Positions 1-12,478 of a stretch of DNA of 64,000 nucleotides are shown here, in pieces (the first letter of the stretch is position 1; every line of letters starts with the position of its first letter). The stretch spans positions 22,772 through 86,771 of the forward strand of contig JADKAE010000024.1 of the NCBI GenBank assembly GCA_016715405.1. Reading direction: 5' to 3'. A program made the position numbers and the translations under genes. This stretch comes from Saprospiraceae bacterium. Lineage in GTDB: Bacteria > Bacteroidota > Bacteroidia > Chitinophagales > Saprospiraceae. A model generated the notes under the pieces. It was not told the origin of the DNA, did not search any database, and worked only from the letters and a program-made list of their open reading frames with translations.

Positions 1-227
1 TGATGTATTATAGCAAAAAAGTAGCAAAAGACCCCAACGATGAAAACTCTGAAAAAGTGAAACCCCGACTGTCCATCACATTTTCCACGTATAAAAAGGT
101 GCAGCCTGGTGCAAGTGGAAACGAGTTTGATGAAAAAAAATACTTTGTCCAAAAAGGGAATAAATTGTTTCCGACAAAAAAGTACCAGGATTTTACGCTG
201 AGCGATCAACGATTGAGTCTGAATTAG
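1..227 (+). CDS. 3' end of an unidentified protein (partial at left edge)
   Basis: The frame is open to the left edge and ends with TAG at 225-227. The first Met, at position 3, is probably internal, so only the last ~75 residues are visible. They are hydrophilic and lysine-rich, with no cysteine, membrane segment or sorting signal, and I recognise no family. The next gene starts 27 bases downstream on the same strand, so this one could share a transcript with the Rhs shell gene. Confidence 0.5.
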   Translation, partial: MYYSKKVAKDPNDENSEKVKPRLSITFSTYKKVQPGASGNEFDEKKYFVQKGNKLFPTKKYQDFTLSDQRLSLN

Positions 228-254
228 CACATTAAACGACACAACCTCAAGTAT

Positions 255-3200
255 ATGCATACGATGAATTCATTCAAAATATTACCGTGCATAAGTTTAT
301 TTATCTTGTGCTACAATCTGTTACCGGCAGCAATACTGCCATTTAATGCCCGTATCCATACTGCGAATCCCACAAATCCGGTTACGATAGGATTGCCGAC
401 AGCCACGGCTATTGTTCAGGTGACTCCATCCTGGACGGGGCCTTTTGTTGACGTGGCTGTAAAGAATAAGATCACCCTGGGGATTGATCACCAAAATATG
501 ACTTTTATTACCCTTGCCGGAGACATTAAAGTAAGGATAAAACTGGAAGAATGGGCTGTAAGTAATACAACGACTACGCCTTCTTCAACTACCTACCCTG
601 ATTTAACCATAAACTATCAACCATTCAGCAATACCGTCCCCTATATTGATAAATCTGTATTCACTTTTAATGGAGCTTACAAATTTCGGATAACCATTGA
701 TGCAATTACTCAAAATGGAATTCCAATAACTACCCTGCCTGCTAATGTATTTATTGACGCAGACATTATGGTGGAGCGTTACGGTGATTTTTCAATAAAT
801 TCTACCCTCACCATCGCAAGCCCTGTTTCAGCAAGCAAGACCCTCGATTTAAACTGCGATGGCATTTTTGATGAATTAGTTTTGTTCTGGACACCTATGG
901 CAGGCGCTGAAGAATACCACCTCGAATGGACGTTTGTGAATGATTACGATCTACCGCTTGGATTGTCATATTTACCTCCTGGCGGATTAAAATACGATTT
1001 TAAAAATAACAGTACCAGAATTACGACCAGAGATACAAGCTATAACATTACATTGACTTTTGAACACGGGTATCTGCTATACCGGGTTCGCGGAATTGGC
1101 AGGGACTTAAGCAACCCAAGTCAGGATATTGTTGGAATTTGGAATGAACTTGATCATGGAAATGCAGGTGCTGTTGCAAACCGATATTACAATACCCAGG
1201 AACATGAAGCCAACAAAAATTGGCAGTATTCGGCTACCTTTGCGGAAGAAGGAAAGAAAAAAGAAGTCATCAGCTATTTTGATGGCGGCTTAAGAAACCG
1301 GCAGTCGGTCACAAAAGTCAATTCGGATAAAAACACCATCGTAGGGGAAACAATATACGATCACCAGGGCCGCCCGGCGGTTAATGTATTGCCTGTTCCA
1401 GTACCGGCAACCGATCCCAACTGCCCGATCAATGAGTCACCTTTAAAGTTCTATCCCAATTTTAACAGAAATGAATCAACTACAGTAGTATCCTACGACA
1501 GAGATAGTTTTGACCTGGATGCGTCTCCCGCAGATCCTTGCGATATGAAAGTGAGCCCAATGAGTATTCTTTCTGGCGCTTCCAATTATTATTCGCCGGC
1601 AAATCCGAAAAAATCCGGCTGGCAGGCATTTGTGCCGGACGGAGAAAAATATCCTTTTACCCAAATTGAATATACCCCCGATAACACGGGAAGAATAAGG
1701 AGACAGGGCGGTGTAGGGCCAAAATATCAATTAGGAACCAACCATGAGACAAAGTACTTTTATGGTTGGCCAAATCAAACCCAACTGGATCGGCTATTCG
1801 GCTCCGAAGTTGGCGATGCCGCGCATTATAAAAAGAATTTAGTCATTGATGCAAATGGACAAGTCAGTGTTTCCTATTTAGATCAGGAAGGAAGGACCAT
1901 CGCCACAGCATTGGCTGGAGATGCCCCAAAAGCAGCAGATAATGCAACAACTATTCTTGCGCCTTTGGACAGCGAAAGTAGTGCCGTAAAACAATTGACC
2001 ATTGATTTATTTGCTAAAAATGCTTTAGGTGAAAGTTCAATTAACACAAAAAACATCCCGGGAAATGCAATTGTATTTAACTCGCAATTATTGGTTGCTT
2101 ATGAAAGCGAATACAAATTTGATTATGTTTTAAATATTGACCAATTCACGGATTTATGCCTGGATACGGCGGGCGTTTGCTTTAGCTGCGTATATGACCT
2201 GGAAATAAGAGTAACTGATGATTGTGGCCAGACTGTTACACCTATGCCGGGCACCGGAGCTCATCTGGTCAATAAAACAATAGGGCATTTCACCGCAGAC
2301 GCAAACGGGAATGTGGTATCCTTCAATCGGGATTGTACTGGAGCAACGCCTTTTACCCAAAACGAATTTTTTACCTTAAACTTACCCGTCGGAAATTATA
2401 CCGTAAGTAAAATCCTGACCATAAACAGCGCAGCAAGGGATTTTTATGTTGCGACTTACCTGGATTCCACATATAACAGTTGCGTCAAAACATTGAGCGA
2501 TTTTCAGCAGGAAGCGTTTGCCAAAATTGACACCTCGGGGTGCAATATTACTTGTGAAAGCTGTATTGCCAGTTTGCAATACATCAATGGAAAACAGTAT
2601 CTCAATGCTTCAGAGGCCCGGGACGCCTATGTGGCCGCAGGTATCGGTACAGAACTGGAATTCGATTATTTGTTGGAAGAATGTGGCGCACCTTGCAAAA
2701 CGATTTCCTGGTGCGAAGCGACCTACCAGCAAATGCTGCTCGATGTCAGCCCCGATGGCCAATATGCGCAGTTTCAAAATACGGTTGGAGGGCAGGCGCC
2801 TGATCTGGCGCTTTCTGTTTTATATGAGAATAATATACTCCCTAAATCGTTTGACTCCGGTGGGCCGGTTAATTGGAAAAAACCCAAAATTAATATAAAT
2901 GGCTCTAATTATAGCCAGTATTTAGACGCAAACGGAACGCCTTCTGTTATTCATGTAAGCCCGGACGGTGCAAATTTCATTCCTGTTGTTGATAATCCGG
3001 CACTTGTGCAGCTCGACCCTGTGGGCAATTTTCATTACACTGTTCCTCAAAACCTTGAGTTTGTTAAGGATTTTGTAAACAATTGGAAAGATAACTGGGC
3101 AAAATCCTTAGTCCAGTACCACCCGGAATATTGTTATTATGAATCCTGCGCATCATACAGCAAAAATCCGGCTGGTTACTCCTCATCATCGGATGATTTT

Positions 3201-6200
3201 GACTCTTTATTGCTGGTCACCAATACGTATCAGCAGGCTGCAGATACGGGGTTGATTTTAAACTCCTACCCTGGGTTGCCGCCAATCCAGGCTGCATCTG
3301 ACATTAACGCCATGGCACAGTTATTTTACACCACTGCTCCTGGTGATCCTAAAGACCCTTTCTTTTTTACTTATGGGTTGCCTGCTGTTGCCAATTTTCA
3401 AGCTTTAAATGGAGTCCCCTATTCCATGGTGAAAGTTGCCGCCATTACAGCACGCTGCGGCACTACCTATCAAAATGGCCCCATACCACTCGCTTGTGAA
3501 GCTTTTGGCAAAGAGGTCGGCGCAGATCCGATTGAAAACAAAAGAATTCTTGTTTTTTCGGGCCTGATGATATTCGTCCTCCCAGCTCCGATGAAATGGA
3601 TTATCAAATGTATTTACAGACCGGGCAATGCCCGTTGGCTATTGACTTGCAGTACCTGATTACCGGATTGGCAGCACGGGATCAATTAGACAATACGGCC
3701 GGTGAAAATTTACAAGCTTATGGCGAATTCACAAACGATCTGTACGTTGCGGTAAGCGGTGGAACTGCGCCGGGCGCCTTTATTCCTTATGTCTGGAAAG
3801 CAACGAATGCAACCGGGAATGTGCTGACCGGGAATTTTGTGAATGCCTCAACCAATACCCCCGTTTGTAGTTTTGTTTTGGACAAAACAGGTACCGGAAT
3901 TGTAAATTGGGATGACATAGTGAGCATCAGCCAGTTAAAATACACGGCTACGGTCGGTTCAAATTACGAATTCAACGCCATAGCCGCCCTCATGGGCACA
4001 AACGGCGCCGTTATTTATAAAACCATACACGGGTCTACTTGCTTAAAAATTACGGGTTGCATCTTTCCACCGCAATGCGACGCAAATGATTTGGCTGAAG
4101 ATTTAAGCGCTTTAATGTCGGCGCTCCAGGTAAATGGCCAATTGACAAGCAATGCTACCGTAAATTTAAACAGCTCTCCTGTTCAATACCAGTTATTCAT
4201 AACCCCTGCTATTAAAAATGCACTGGGCGTAACCAACACAAACGTAGGCTGGAAACACACCCTGCCAAACTTGTACGAATTATTCGATATAACCACTACT
4301 AACCCTACCAAGGTATTGGCGATTAGATTTACCAGTTTTAGCCCTAACACTTATGCAAATCCAACCGTATTCTCGACGGTCAAATACTTTGCCGGGATCA
4401 AAAGTAAATACCAAAACTTTTTTGAAGTAAAAGGAGCGGATGCATTAAATAACCCGGTTGTTACGATTACCGGCTCGGTCGAATTGGTCAATGGCGCTGT
4501 AAAGACCGGCTTAAGCATGGGGAGTTGTGGTTTGCCCAAACCATTCTATTGTAAAGGGGATGAATTTCAGTTAAGAGAAGATTTAGAAGCTTTGCTAAAA
4601 GACGTGTTATTGAAACGCCCTTTTACCGGAAATATTGATTTAACGCAAAGCCCTCATTACACCAGCTTAATTCAATCTTATTTTCCAGCTGATTTAACAG
4701 GAACCAGCAGCCTCAATAGTGGTCAAGCTTTTGTTGAGGCTTATACAGATTCCTTGATTTTTTCTATTCAGTCTGAAAAAGGGGATTGTAAAATGATTTT
4801 GCACCACGAGGGGCCAAGCCCTCACCGGTATTTTAATGGCCTGATTGGATTTGATGGCCCCCTAACGCCTTATGGGCCAACTGCTGCAGATAATAATCAG
4901 TACATTTTTTTCATTGTTGGAATTTATTTATTGGGCAAGCAGCCCGTTAAAGATACCATCTGGGGAGAAAGTTGCCTGCCTTTAAAAATGTGCGACCCTT
5001 GTTTGGATGGGCCCAAACCACCCTGCGTCGTATGCGATTCCATCAGCATATTTCCGCCCAAAATCATTTGCAAAAACAACCCTGTCATTTTCGGTTTCGA
5101 GACGGTCGGCTGTTCCGGGAATCCTCAGTTAATATCGGATTTCGGGGATGGAACTGTGTCATCGGAACCCGTCCACACGTATGCCGATGCCGGTGTTTAT
5201 ACCGTCACCTTAACTTATGCCAGTAATCCCGCCTGCCCTCGCATTTTCATTATATTAGCAAACGCGACCATTCAGGTGAAGGATTGCGGCAGACCGGGAA
5301 CAAACAAAAAAGCCCCCATTGTTGTGGACAGAACAGGGGGTATTAAGCCTGCAAACGATGTATTGGTGCCAACTTCAAGAGCACAATGTGAAGATTTATA
5401 CCAGCAATATGTGAATGCTTACCGGGCATTTGAAAAAAAACAACGCATTCGGCGGACGTGTAAGGAATATCAAATAACAAGCCCATTGTACAGTTATGAA
5501 GAATTTTTAATAACTGGATTGTGCAACAGCCCCGACGGAATAGCCTTATTGATGGATTATATAAAATCTTTCGTCGCGGCGCCGCCTTGCCCTGGTGTGA
5601 TGCCAACAATAGTGCCAACAAATCCCGGAGATCCCTGCAAAAACGCATACGATCTATACCTCACGGCAATATCCAATTACAATGAATATGTTGCCGGCCA
5701 TCCTGGCTTAAAATTGCCTCCAATAGTAAACATTTATACTTATGCTGATTTTCTATCCGGAGGATTTTGCCATTGTGTGGAAGCTTATACAGCATTTTTG
5801 CAAACCATTATCAATGAAACTGCAAACCTGAACGATGACCGGGAAGCATTGTACTGGCAATTGAATATTGCAAATACTTGTCCCCCATTACTTAAACCGC
5901 CGTGCGACCCTCCAATGCTCCAGGATACCTTTATTTCTCCACCGTATGTTCCTTACACAAATCCATGCGTACAATACCAAATTGATTTGGCTTACGCCAA
6001 TGCAGCCAACGCGTACCAGCAATACGTGGATAGTTTAACGACCTGGATTGCCGCAAAATACAACGAGCATTGTTTAAAAGCATTTGAATCCTTTACGGCT
6101 ATCTACGAGGATAAAGAATACCATTTCACCCTGTATTATTACGATCAGGCAGGAAATTTGGTGAAAACCATTCCACCGGAAGGCGTTAGGTACGTTACTG

Positions 6201-9200
6201 CGGCGGCTGATTTTCAAACAATCAATAACGACCGAACATTTAATAAGCATTCCTTTTTTACCAATCATACCATGGCAACGACTTATGTGTACAACAGTTT
6301 AAACCAATTGGTGCGCCAAAGTATGCCCGACCATGATTTAATGGACATCTGGGAATATTCCCTGCCCAACGGATTGGACCCCCGATTAAAAGTTACGGCA
6401 ACTCAATTTGTTACGGCAACCAAAGGCTATTTATCGGGGTATATTGATGTGGTTAATATCGGGACGCCTGCTTTCACGCGGGGGTATTTATATACCACCA
6501 ACGATGGCGGCGTTACCTGGACAAAAATGAACGACCTCGTAGCATCTGACCTTAAAAAAGTTCAAATGGAGGATGCGCTCAACGGTTTTGCCGTTGGCAA
6601 CCACGGCATTGTATTAAAGACTACCGATGGGGCCAGCTGGGACATGCTTGCGCAGCCGGATGTCCCCACTACCTTAAATGATTTGTATTTTACAACGGCT
6701 TCTAACGGAATCCTTATTGGCTATAATGGGGTGATTTTAAAAACTGTTGATGCTGGCGTCACTTTCACGTCCATTGCCCCTTCTATAATGTCGGGCATGA
6801 AACTCAATTCGATCACCTACGATGGCGCTAATTTATATATAGGAGCAAGCACGGCCAACGGACAAGGAAGGCTTTTAAAAGTACAGTAAGTGCCGTAAGC
6901 TGGTCGGCTTCGACTGCTATTCGCAGCACCGACTTAGTAAAAATACAAATGGTGCCCGCAAGCCCCGGCAAGGGTTATGCCATAGGCGTGGATGGCACTT
7001 TATTGCACACGGTCAATGGCGGCGACAACTGGATCACGGTGCCCACAGGCCACAGCCACAATTTCAAAAATGTATATTTCAAAACGGACACTGAAGGGGT
7101 TGCCATTTTGGAAACAGTTGCCGGACAAGGGCAAATTTACAAGACCACTAATTCCGGGGTGACCTGGACGCTGATCAGCGCTGCCGGCGATGATTACAAT
7201 GATTTTTATTTTTACCCAAATACGACCTCGAATAGCCCTTCTGAAAAAGGCTATGCAGTAAGTAGCGATGGTAAAGTAAAACGCCTGGTGATGAACGGCA
7301 GCTACGGATTAGTAAATATTGTTACGACATTATTGAATGTTGCTGGGGTCCCCATCATACCCTCGACGACTGATCTTGTCAGCGTTTATTTCAGCGATGC
7401 AAATCATGGCTGGGTAGCAAGCGGCACTATGGCGTATTTTACGAGCAATGCCAACAGTGCGGCTACAACCTGGCGGGAGGTCAACCCTGGATTGCCCGCC
7501 GGCGTTACGATCAGGGAAATTTATTTCGACCCTACCTTTAATTCCGGCATTGCACGGACCAATACCGGCGCACTCTACCGTATTCAGCCTTCCGGACTCA
7601 CCTACACCTTTGCGTTAATGAGTGGAGCGGGCGATAATTATGTGGATATTGATGATGACGCCACCCATGTGTATGGTTTTGATAAAACATCGGGTACAGT
7701 AAAAAAGGCGCAAAAATCAAACCTGGGCGCCGGACTGACCACCGTTGGGATTGCCTTGCCTGCGGCGGCGAACCTCGTGTCTATCAATGTACAGGTAAGC
7801 AATACCATTTTAACAGCCGGCGTCGGCGGGGATTTGTTCAAAGGAACCGCAACGACCTGGACCGACAATTCTCCCAATGTGTCGCCTTTGGCCATTCAGG
7901 ACGTACAGGCCGCCGGAATCAATACGATTTATGCAGTTGGGAACGAGGGCACATTGCTGCAAACCAGCAATGGCAGCGACTGGAAAACCGTGCCGACGGC
8001 GACAGCTGTTCCTTTCAACGCCCTTAAATTTAATACCACGCCTACGGTGGCTGCACCCGCCACTTATGCAGGTTTAATTGCAGGCGACAATGGCTTGTTG
8101 CTCCGTAGTGCGGTTACCCCAGGCGCAGTTGCCCTGACAACCATACTCGTAGCTACCCAGGAAAACCTATACGATGTTGCCTTAAATACCGCCAACAATG
8201 CCTACGTTGCCGGCGCACACGGCACACTGGTGTCTATCCCCAACCTGTTAATCGCAACTCCGGTACTTGCTGCGCTAAAGCCCGCCGAAGATTTTCGGGG
8301 CCTTTGTTTTTTACCTGGTTCTACCGCCGTGTACGCTGTGGGCGATAACGCAGCAGTATATCAATACAACGGCGCATCAGGTGCAAAAATAAAGGCCATA
8401 TACACCCCTGCCCTCCGCGATGTGCATTTCACCAATGTACAAAACGGGTACATTGTGGGCGATAAGGGAACCATACGGCACACTGCAGACGGCGGCACGC
8501 GCTGGCAATATGTATTGCCTGTGAACGCATCAGGGGGTACCACCATGCCCATGCTAAATGGCGTCTGGACCACACAGGCGGAAAGAGCAATTATTATTGG
8601 AGATGCCGGATATGTAGGGAAAATTTCCGGAACAACCCTGACCTATTACAATATTGGAACAACCACCAATAATCTGTATGATGTAGCTGTAAAAAACGGA
8701 ACAGGATACATCGTGGGGCAAGGTGGGGCTGCGTATACTACCACAAATGATGGCAGTACATTTTCGGCAATGTCGCCGGCTCTGCCAACAACTGTAACGC
8801 TGCGAGCGATACACATCTTCCAGGACAATAATAAGTTTATGGCAGTGGGCGACAAGAAAAAAATCTATTGCTACAATGGCGCCTGGGTAGCCCATACTGC
8901 GCCGGCATTGGTTAACCCGAATACCGTGTTCACCGATGTCTTTTTTCACGACGACCGCACCGGGTACGTGGTGGGCTCGGGCGCGCCTACCATTGGCAGT
9001 TATGTGCTGCGTTGCTCTTTTGATGCCAATATTCAAACTTCGGGGCCAACAACGGACAAATGGGTAGATATGGACTTGAAGGGGACTAATGGCGTGGCAA
9101 TACCAGCCAATGTTGATGTGGTCACCATAGATTTTGCCACCCGTTATCATGGCTTTTTGGGCGGATCCTTCAATACGGGCATACCCACCATCAACTACGC

Positions 9201-9723
9201 CCGCTTAGTGAACGATGAAACCAACCTGTTCTCCACGCGCTTCTGGTACGACCGGTTAGGCCGAATGGTGGTGTCTCAAAACACAAAACAATTCAACCGT
9301 AAAAAGGCATCTGCTTTAAATCTTGCTGATTACAGCTACACCCGGTATGACTCCCTGGGGCGCATATCGGAAGTGGGAGAATTGACCGACAATGCCGGAA
9401 GCAATACCCGTTTCTCCACTATTTTTGGAGAAGTTGTCAACGGATTATTTAACCCGGACGTAATCAGCGACACCAAACTAAATGCATGGATCAATGCGAG
9501 CAACAGGCGGGAAGTGACCAAGACCTATTACGACGAGACCATCATTACAGGTCTGCCAATCACGCAGGAAAATCTGCGTAAACGCGTGGCCACCGTAACG
9601 TATGAAGACGTGAATGACAATAACCCACAAACGTATCAGCATGCCACCCACTATAGTTACGACATACACGGAAATGTAAAAACGCTGTTGCAGGACACCC
9701 CGGCATTGGATGGCATACAATAG
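255..9723 (+). CDS. Giant secreted Rhs-type shell protein, N-terminal half (two frame breaks)
   Basis: One gene of about 3150 codons read in three successive frames: 255 to ~3550, ~3550 to ~6875, ~6875 to 9723. Both breaks are one-base losses near homopolymers (GTTTTTTC, CTTTTAAAAG). A signal peptide (MNSFKILPCISLF...) starts at ATG 255 or 264. Around residues 330-385 lies the Bacteroidota Rhs segment 'YFDGGLRNRQSVTK...DHQGRPA'. A PKD domain ('DFGDGT...HTYADAGVYTVTL') lies near 5085-5250. Rhs strands ('YYYDQAGNLVKTIPPEG') lie at 6118-6350. A long YCF48/BNR-type propeller with repeated 'T.DGG..W' and 'G..G.I..T.DGG' lies at ~6475-9180. YD-type strands ('YDSLGRISEVGEL', 'YSYDIHGNVKTLLQD') run from ~9240 to the stop. 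The protein stops where other Rhs proteins continue into the second half of the shell. That half is encoded by the next gene, 14 bases away. Expected role: secreted Rhs shell of a polymorphic toxin-like system. Confidence 0.8.
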
Positions 9724-9737
9724 TTGAAACCCGGATC

Positions 9738-12202
9738 ATGAAAAACACAAATAAAATACCTAAATCCGTCTTTTATTCAGCGCTTTCCCTTGTGTGGCTG
9801 CTGTCCGGGACTCCTTATGCCCAAGCCCAAACACAACGATTTAAGCGGATAGACTACCAGTACGATCTCATCAGCGGAAAGGTGAATGACGTTCTCTACC
9901 AGGCTGCCGAACCCGATGCCTTTTACCATAACTATGAATACGACGCAGACAACCGCATCATCAAAGTACATACCAGCAAAGACAGCGTCATCTGGGACCA
10001 GGACGCTCAGTATTTTTATTATTCCCATGGCCCTTTAGCTCGGGTAGAGATTGGAGACAACCAAACCCAGGGCATGGATTATGTCTATACCCTGCAAGGC
10101 TGGATAAAAGGCGTAAACAGCAATTTGTTAAAAGCGGAAAACGACATCGGAAGCGATGGCTTAGCCGGAAGCGTCAATAGCCGGGTTGCCAAAGATGCTT
10201 TCGGCTACACCCTAAATTATCATGCCGGCGACTACACACCCATCGACGCATCAAAATGGAGCAGCACCGCACTGCGTTTTGAAGCCGTGACGCCCGGCAG
10301 CGATCTGATGGCCGCCCGTTTTGACCTGTTCAATGGGAACATCGGCAGTATGGTCACCACCATCCAGGAGCCGAAAATGTACACCGGAGCCGCCAATGAA
10401 AAACCCAATATTCTGCCCCAGGGAACGGCTTATCGGTACGACCAGTTGAACCGCTTGCTGGAAATGAAAGCTTTTCAAAATTTAGGCACAGACCCTGCCA
10501 TTACCACCAGTTTTAACAAATGGCAGCCCGGTTCTACTTATGCAAATTTGTACCACAACACCTTCCAGTACGACGCAAACGGCAATATTTTGAAGCAAAT
10601 CAGGGCCGATGGAGCAGGAAAACCCATTGACTCCTTAACCTATAACTATGTAAAAGATGCGAGTGGCCGCACTAAATCGAACCGCTTGTACCACGTAAAT
10701 GATAAAGTAAACAAAACCGCATTTACAGATGACATCGATGATCAGGGCTTATTTAATGCCGATCCGCTAACGGCAAACAAAAGCGGTAATAACTATCAAT
10801 ACGACGCGATTGGAAATTTAATCCAAGATACCTTGGAAGGAATCGACACCATTGAATGGACGGTTTACGGCAAGATTAAGAGCATTACCCGGTTATCAGG
10901 CAGTTTGAGGTCCGATCTGGAATTCCAGTACGATGCGAGCGGAAACCGAGTGGCGAAAATTGAAAAGCCGAGGGATGCCAGCGGGGTGAAGCCGCAAAGT
11001 GCTTGGATTACAACCTATTATACGCGGGATGCGCAAGGGAATGTGATGGGGATCTATACACACACCCCGCTTACGGTTGGGCCAAGTTTTAAAACCATCG
11101 AACGCTACCTGTATGGAAGCAGCCGCCTGGGAAGCGACAATACCGAAGTGGAATTGATCGCTGCATCGCCGGCTGCAAATCCAGCCATCCGAAGGCCCGG
11201 GGACAAGCACTTCGAAGGCAGTAATCACCTGGGCAATGTACTCGCCGTTTTTTCGGCGCGCAAAATTCCGCGAGATGATGATATTGATGGGGTGATTGAT
11301 TATTTTCAACCAGAGGTATTAGCGGCTAATGATTACAGCCCGTTTGGGGTGGTTTTGGATGGGCGGGATTTGGGGGTTGATGAGAGGTATGGGTTTAATG
11401 GGATGGAGAGGGATGATGAGGTGAAGGGGGCGGAGAATACTTATTCAACTACATATAGAATTTTCGATCCACGATTAGGGAAATGGCTATCAATTGATCC
11501 ACAAACTGCTTCCACACCTTGGGAAACATCATACGCTTCTATGGGGAATAATCCCATTGTATTAAATGATCCAATGGGTGATGCATGGGATAAAAAGTCC
11601 GACGAGAAAAAAGCCAATGAGATGACTGCGTCTGCTGATAGTAAAATCGCAGAATATACTAAGGCACTAGCTACTTTAGACCCCGATAAGGAAGCTGATA
11701 AAATAACTGACCTTAAATCTTCTATTCAAGAATTGACTGATGCTAAAAAAGAGCTCAAAGAAATGGGTGAAAAAGAAGATATTTTCTATAGTTTTTCTAA
11801 AAAAGAAAGCGGTGATACAAAAATAAGTGGTACAAAAGCGTATAAAGACAAAGAAGGTAATCAAAAAAATGGCATTGTAGTTACAATAGAGTATGGTGAT
11901 GAAGGAGATGCTTTTCATGAAGCTAAGCATGGGTGGCAGATTTTGGCTGGAAAAATGAGTAATGTCTTTGGTGTGCCAGATAATTTATATGATGTCGACG
12001 ATGAGGTTCAAGCAAAAAAAGAGAGTTTGCAATTAGAGGCAAGGAGGGAGGATACGTCATGGCCGAGGGTTACCTTAAAATTACAGCTGCAAGATGGGTC
12101 GAGGCCGTAAATACAGGTAAAGCAAGAGGACTTGCTATACCTGATTCTTATTTGAAAATTGCAAAAGAATGGGAGGAACAGCAGAAAAAATCAAAAGAGT
12201 AA
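9738..12202 (+). CDS. Rhs C-terminal cassette 1, tip with HExxH metallopeptidase-like motif
   Basis: The product starts with its own signal peptide (MKNTNKIPKSVFYSALSLVWLL...YAQAQ). It goes straight into Rhs shell strands ('QRFKRIDYQYDLISGKVNDV'), which in single-chain Rhs proteins follow the 'NVKTLLQD' strand that ends the upstream gene. The Rhs core signature ('YGFNGMERDDEVKG...IFDPRLGKWLSIDP') ends near 11510. The AT-rich tip has a coiled-coil-like Lys/Glu stretch, then 'FHEAKHGWQ' with HExxH at 11916-11930, and 'DDEVQAKK' about 25 residues on, which could supply a third zinc ligand. The frame opened at 9738 stops at 12110. A one-base loss near 12045-12058 joins it to 'EGYLKITAARWVEAV...KSKE', ending at TAA 12200-12202. 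The metallopeptidase call is by motif only. The 14-base gap suggests cotranscription with the shell gene. No immunity gene follows. Confidence 0.75.
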
Positions 12203-12478
12203 AAAAACGAAAGCTATGCAACTGCATCACCGCTGGCGCGAAATGTTCGCCACTCTGGGACTCACGAGCATACCTGCGACATACGCACAAATAAGCGCAC
12301 GACAAAATGAAAGGAGATACCTGTTAACCACAAGTGTAAGACCGTACAAAATGGAAACACAAAACTTGCCTGTCGGGCTTATCTTTAAGAAAAAAATACA
12401 GAAGATAGCATATAAAGCCGACATTAATCAAGACAACTGGCTCTTTTCCCAACCCTATTACATTTTTATAAACCCAAC

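Noticed and set aside
3540..3560. Programmed ribosomal frameshift in the Rhs shell gene
   Set aside because: No slippery heptamer with a downstream structure stands out, and similar breaks occur in almost every long gene, including housekeeping ones.
8554..9150. 198-codon minus-strand open frame inside the Rhs shell gene
   Set aside because: It is antisense to continuous YCF48-like repeats with clear coding pattern on the plus strand.
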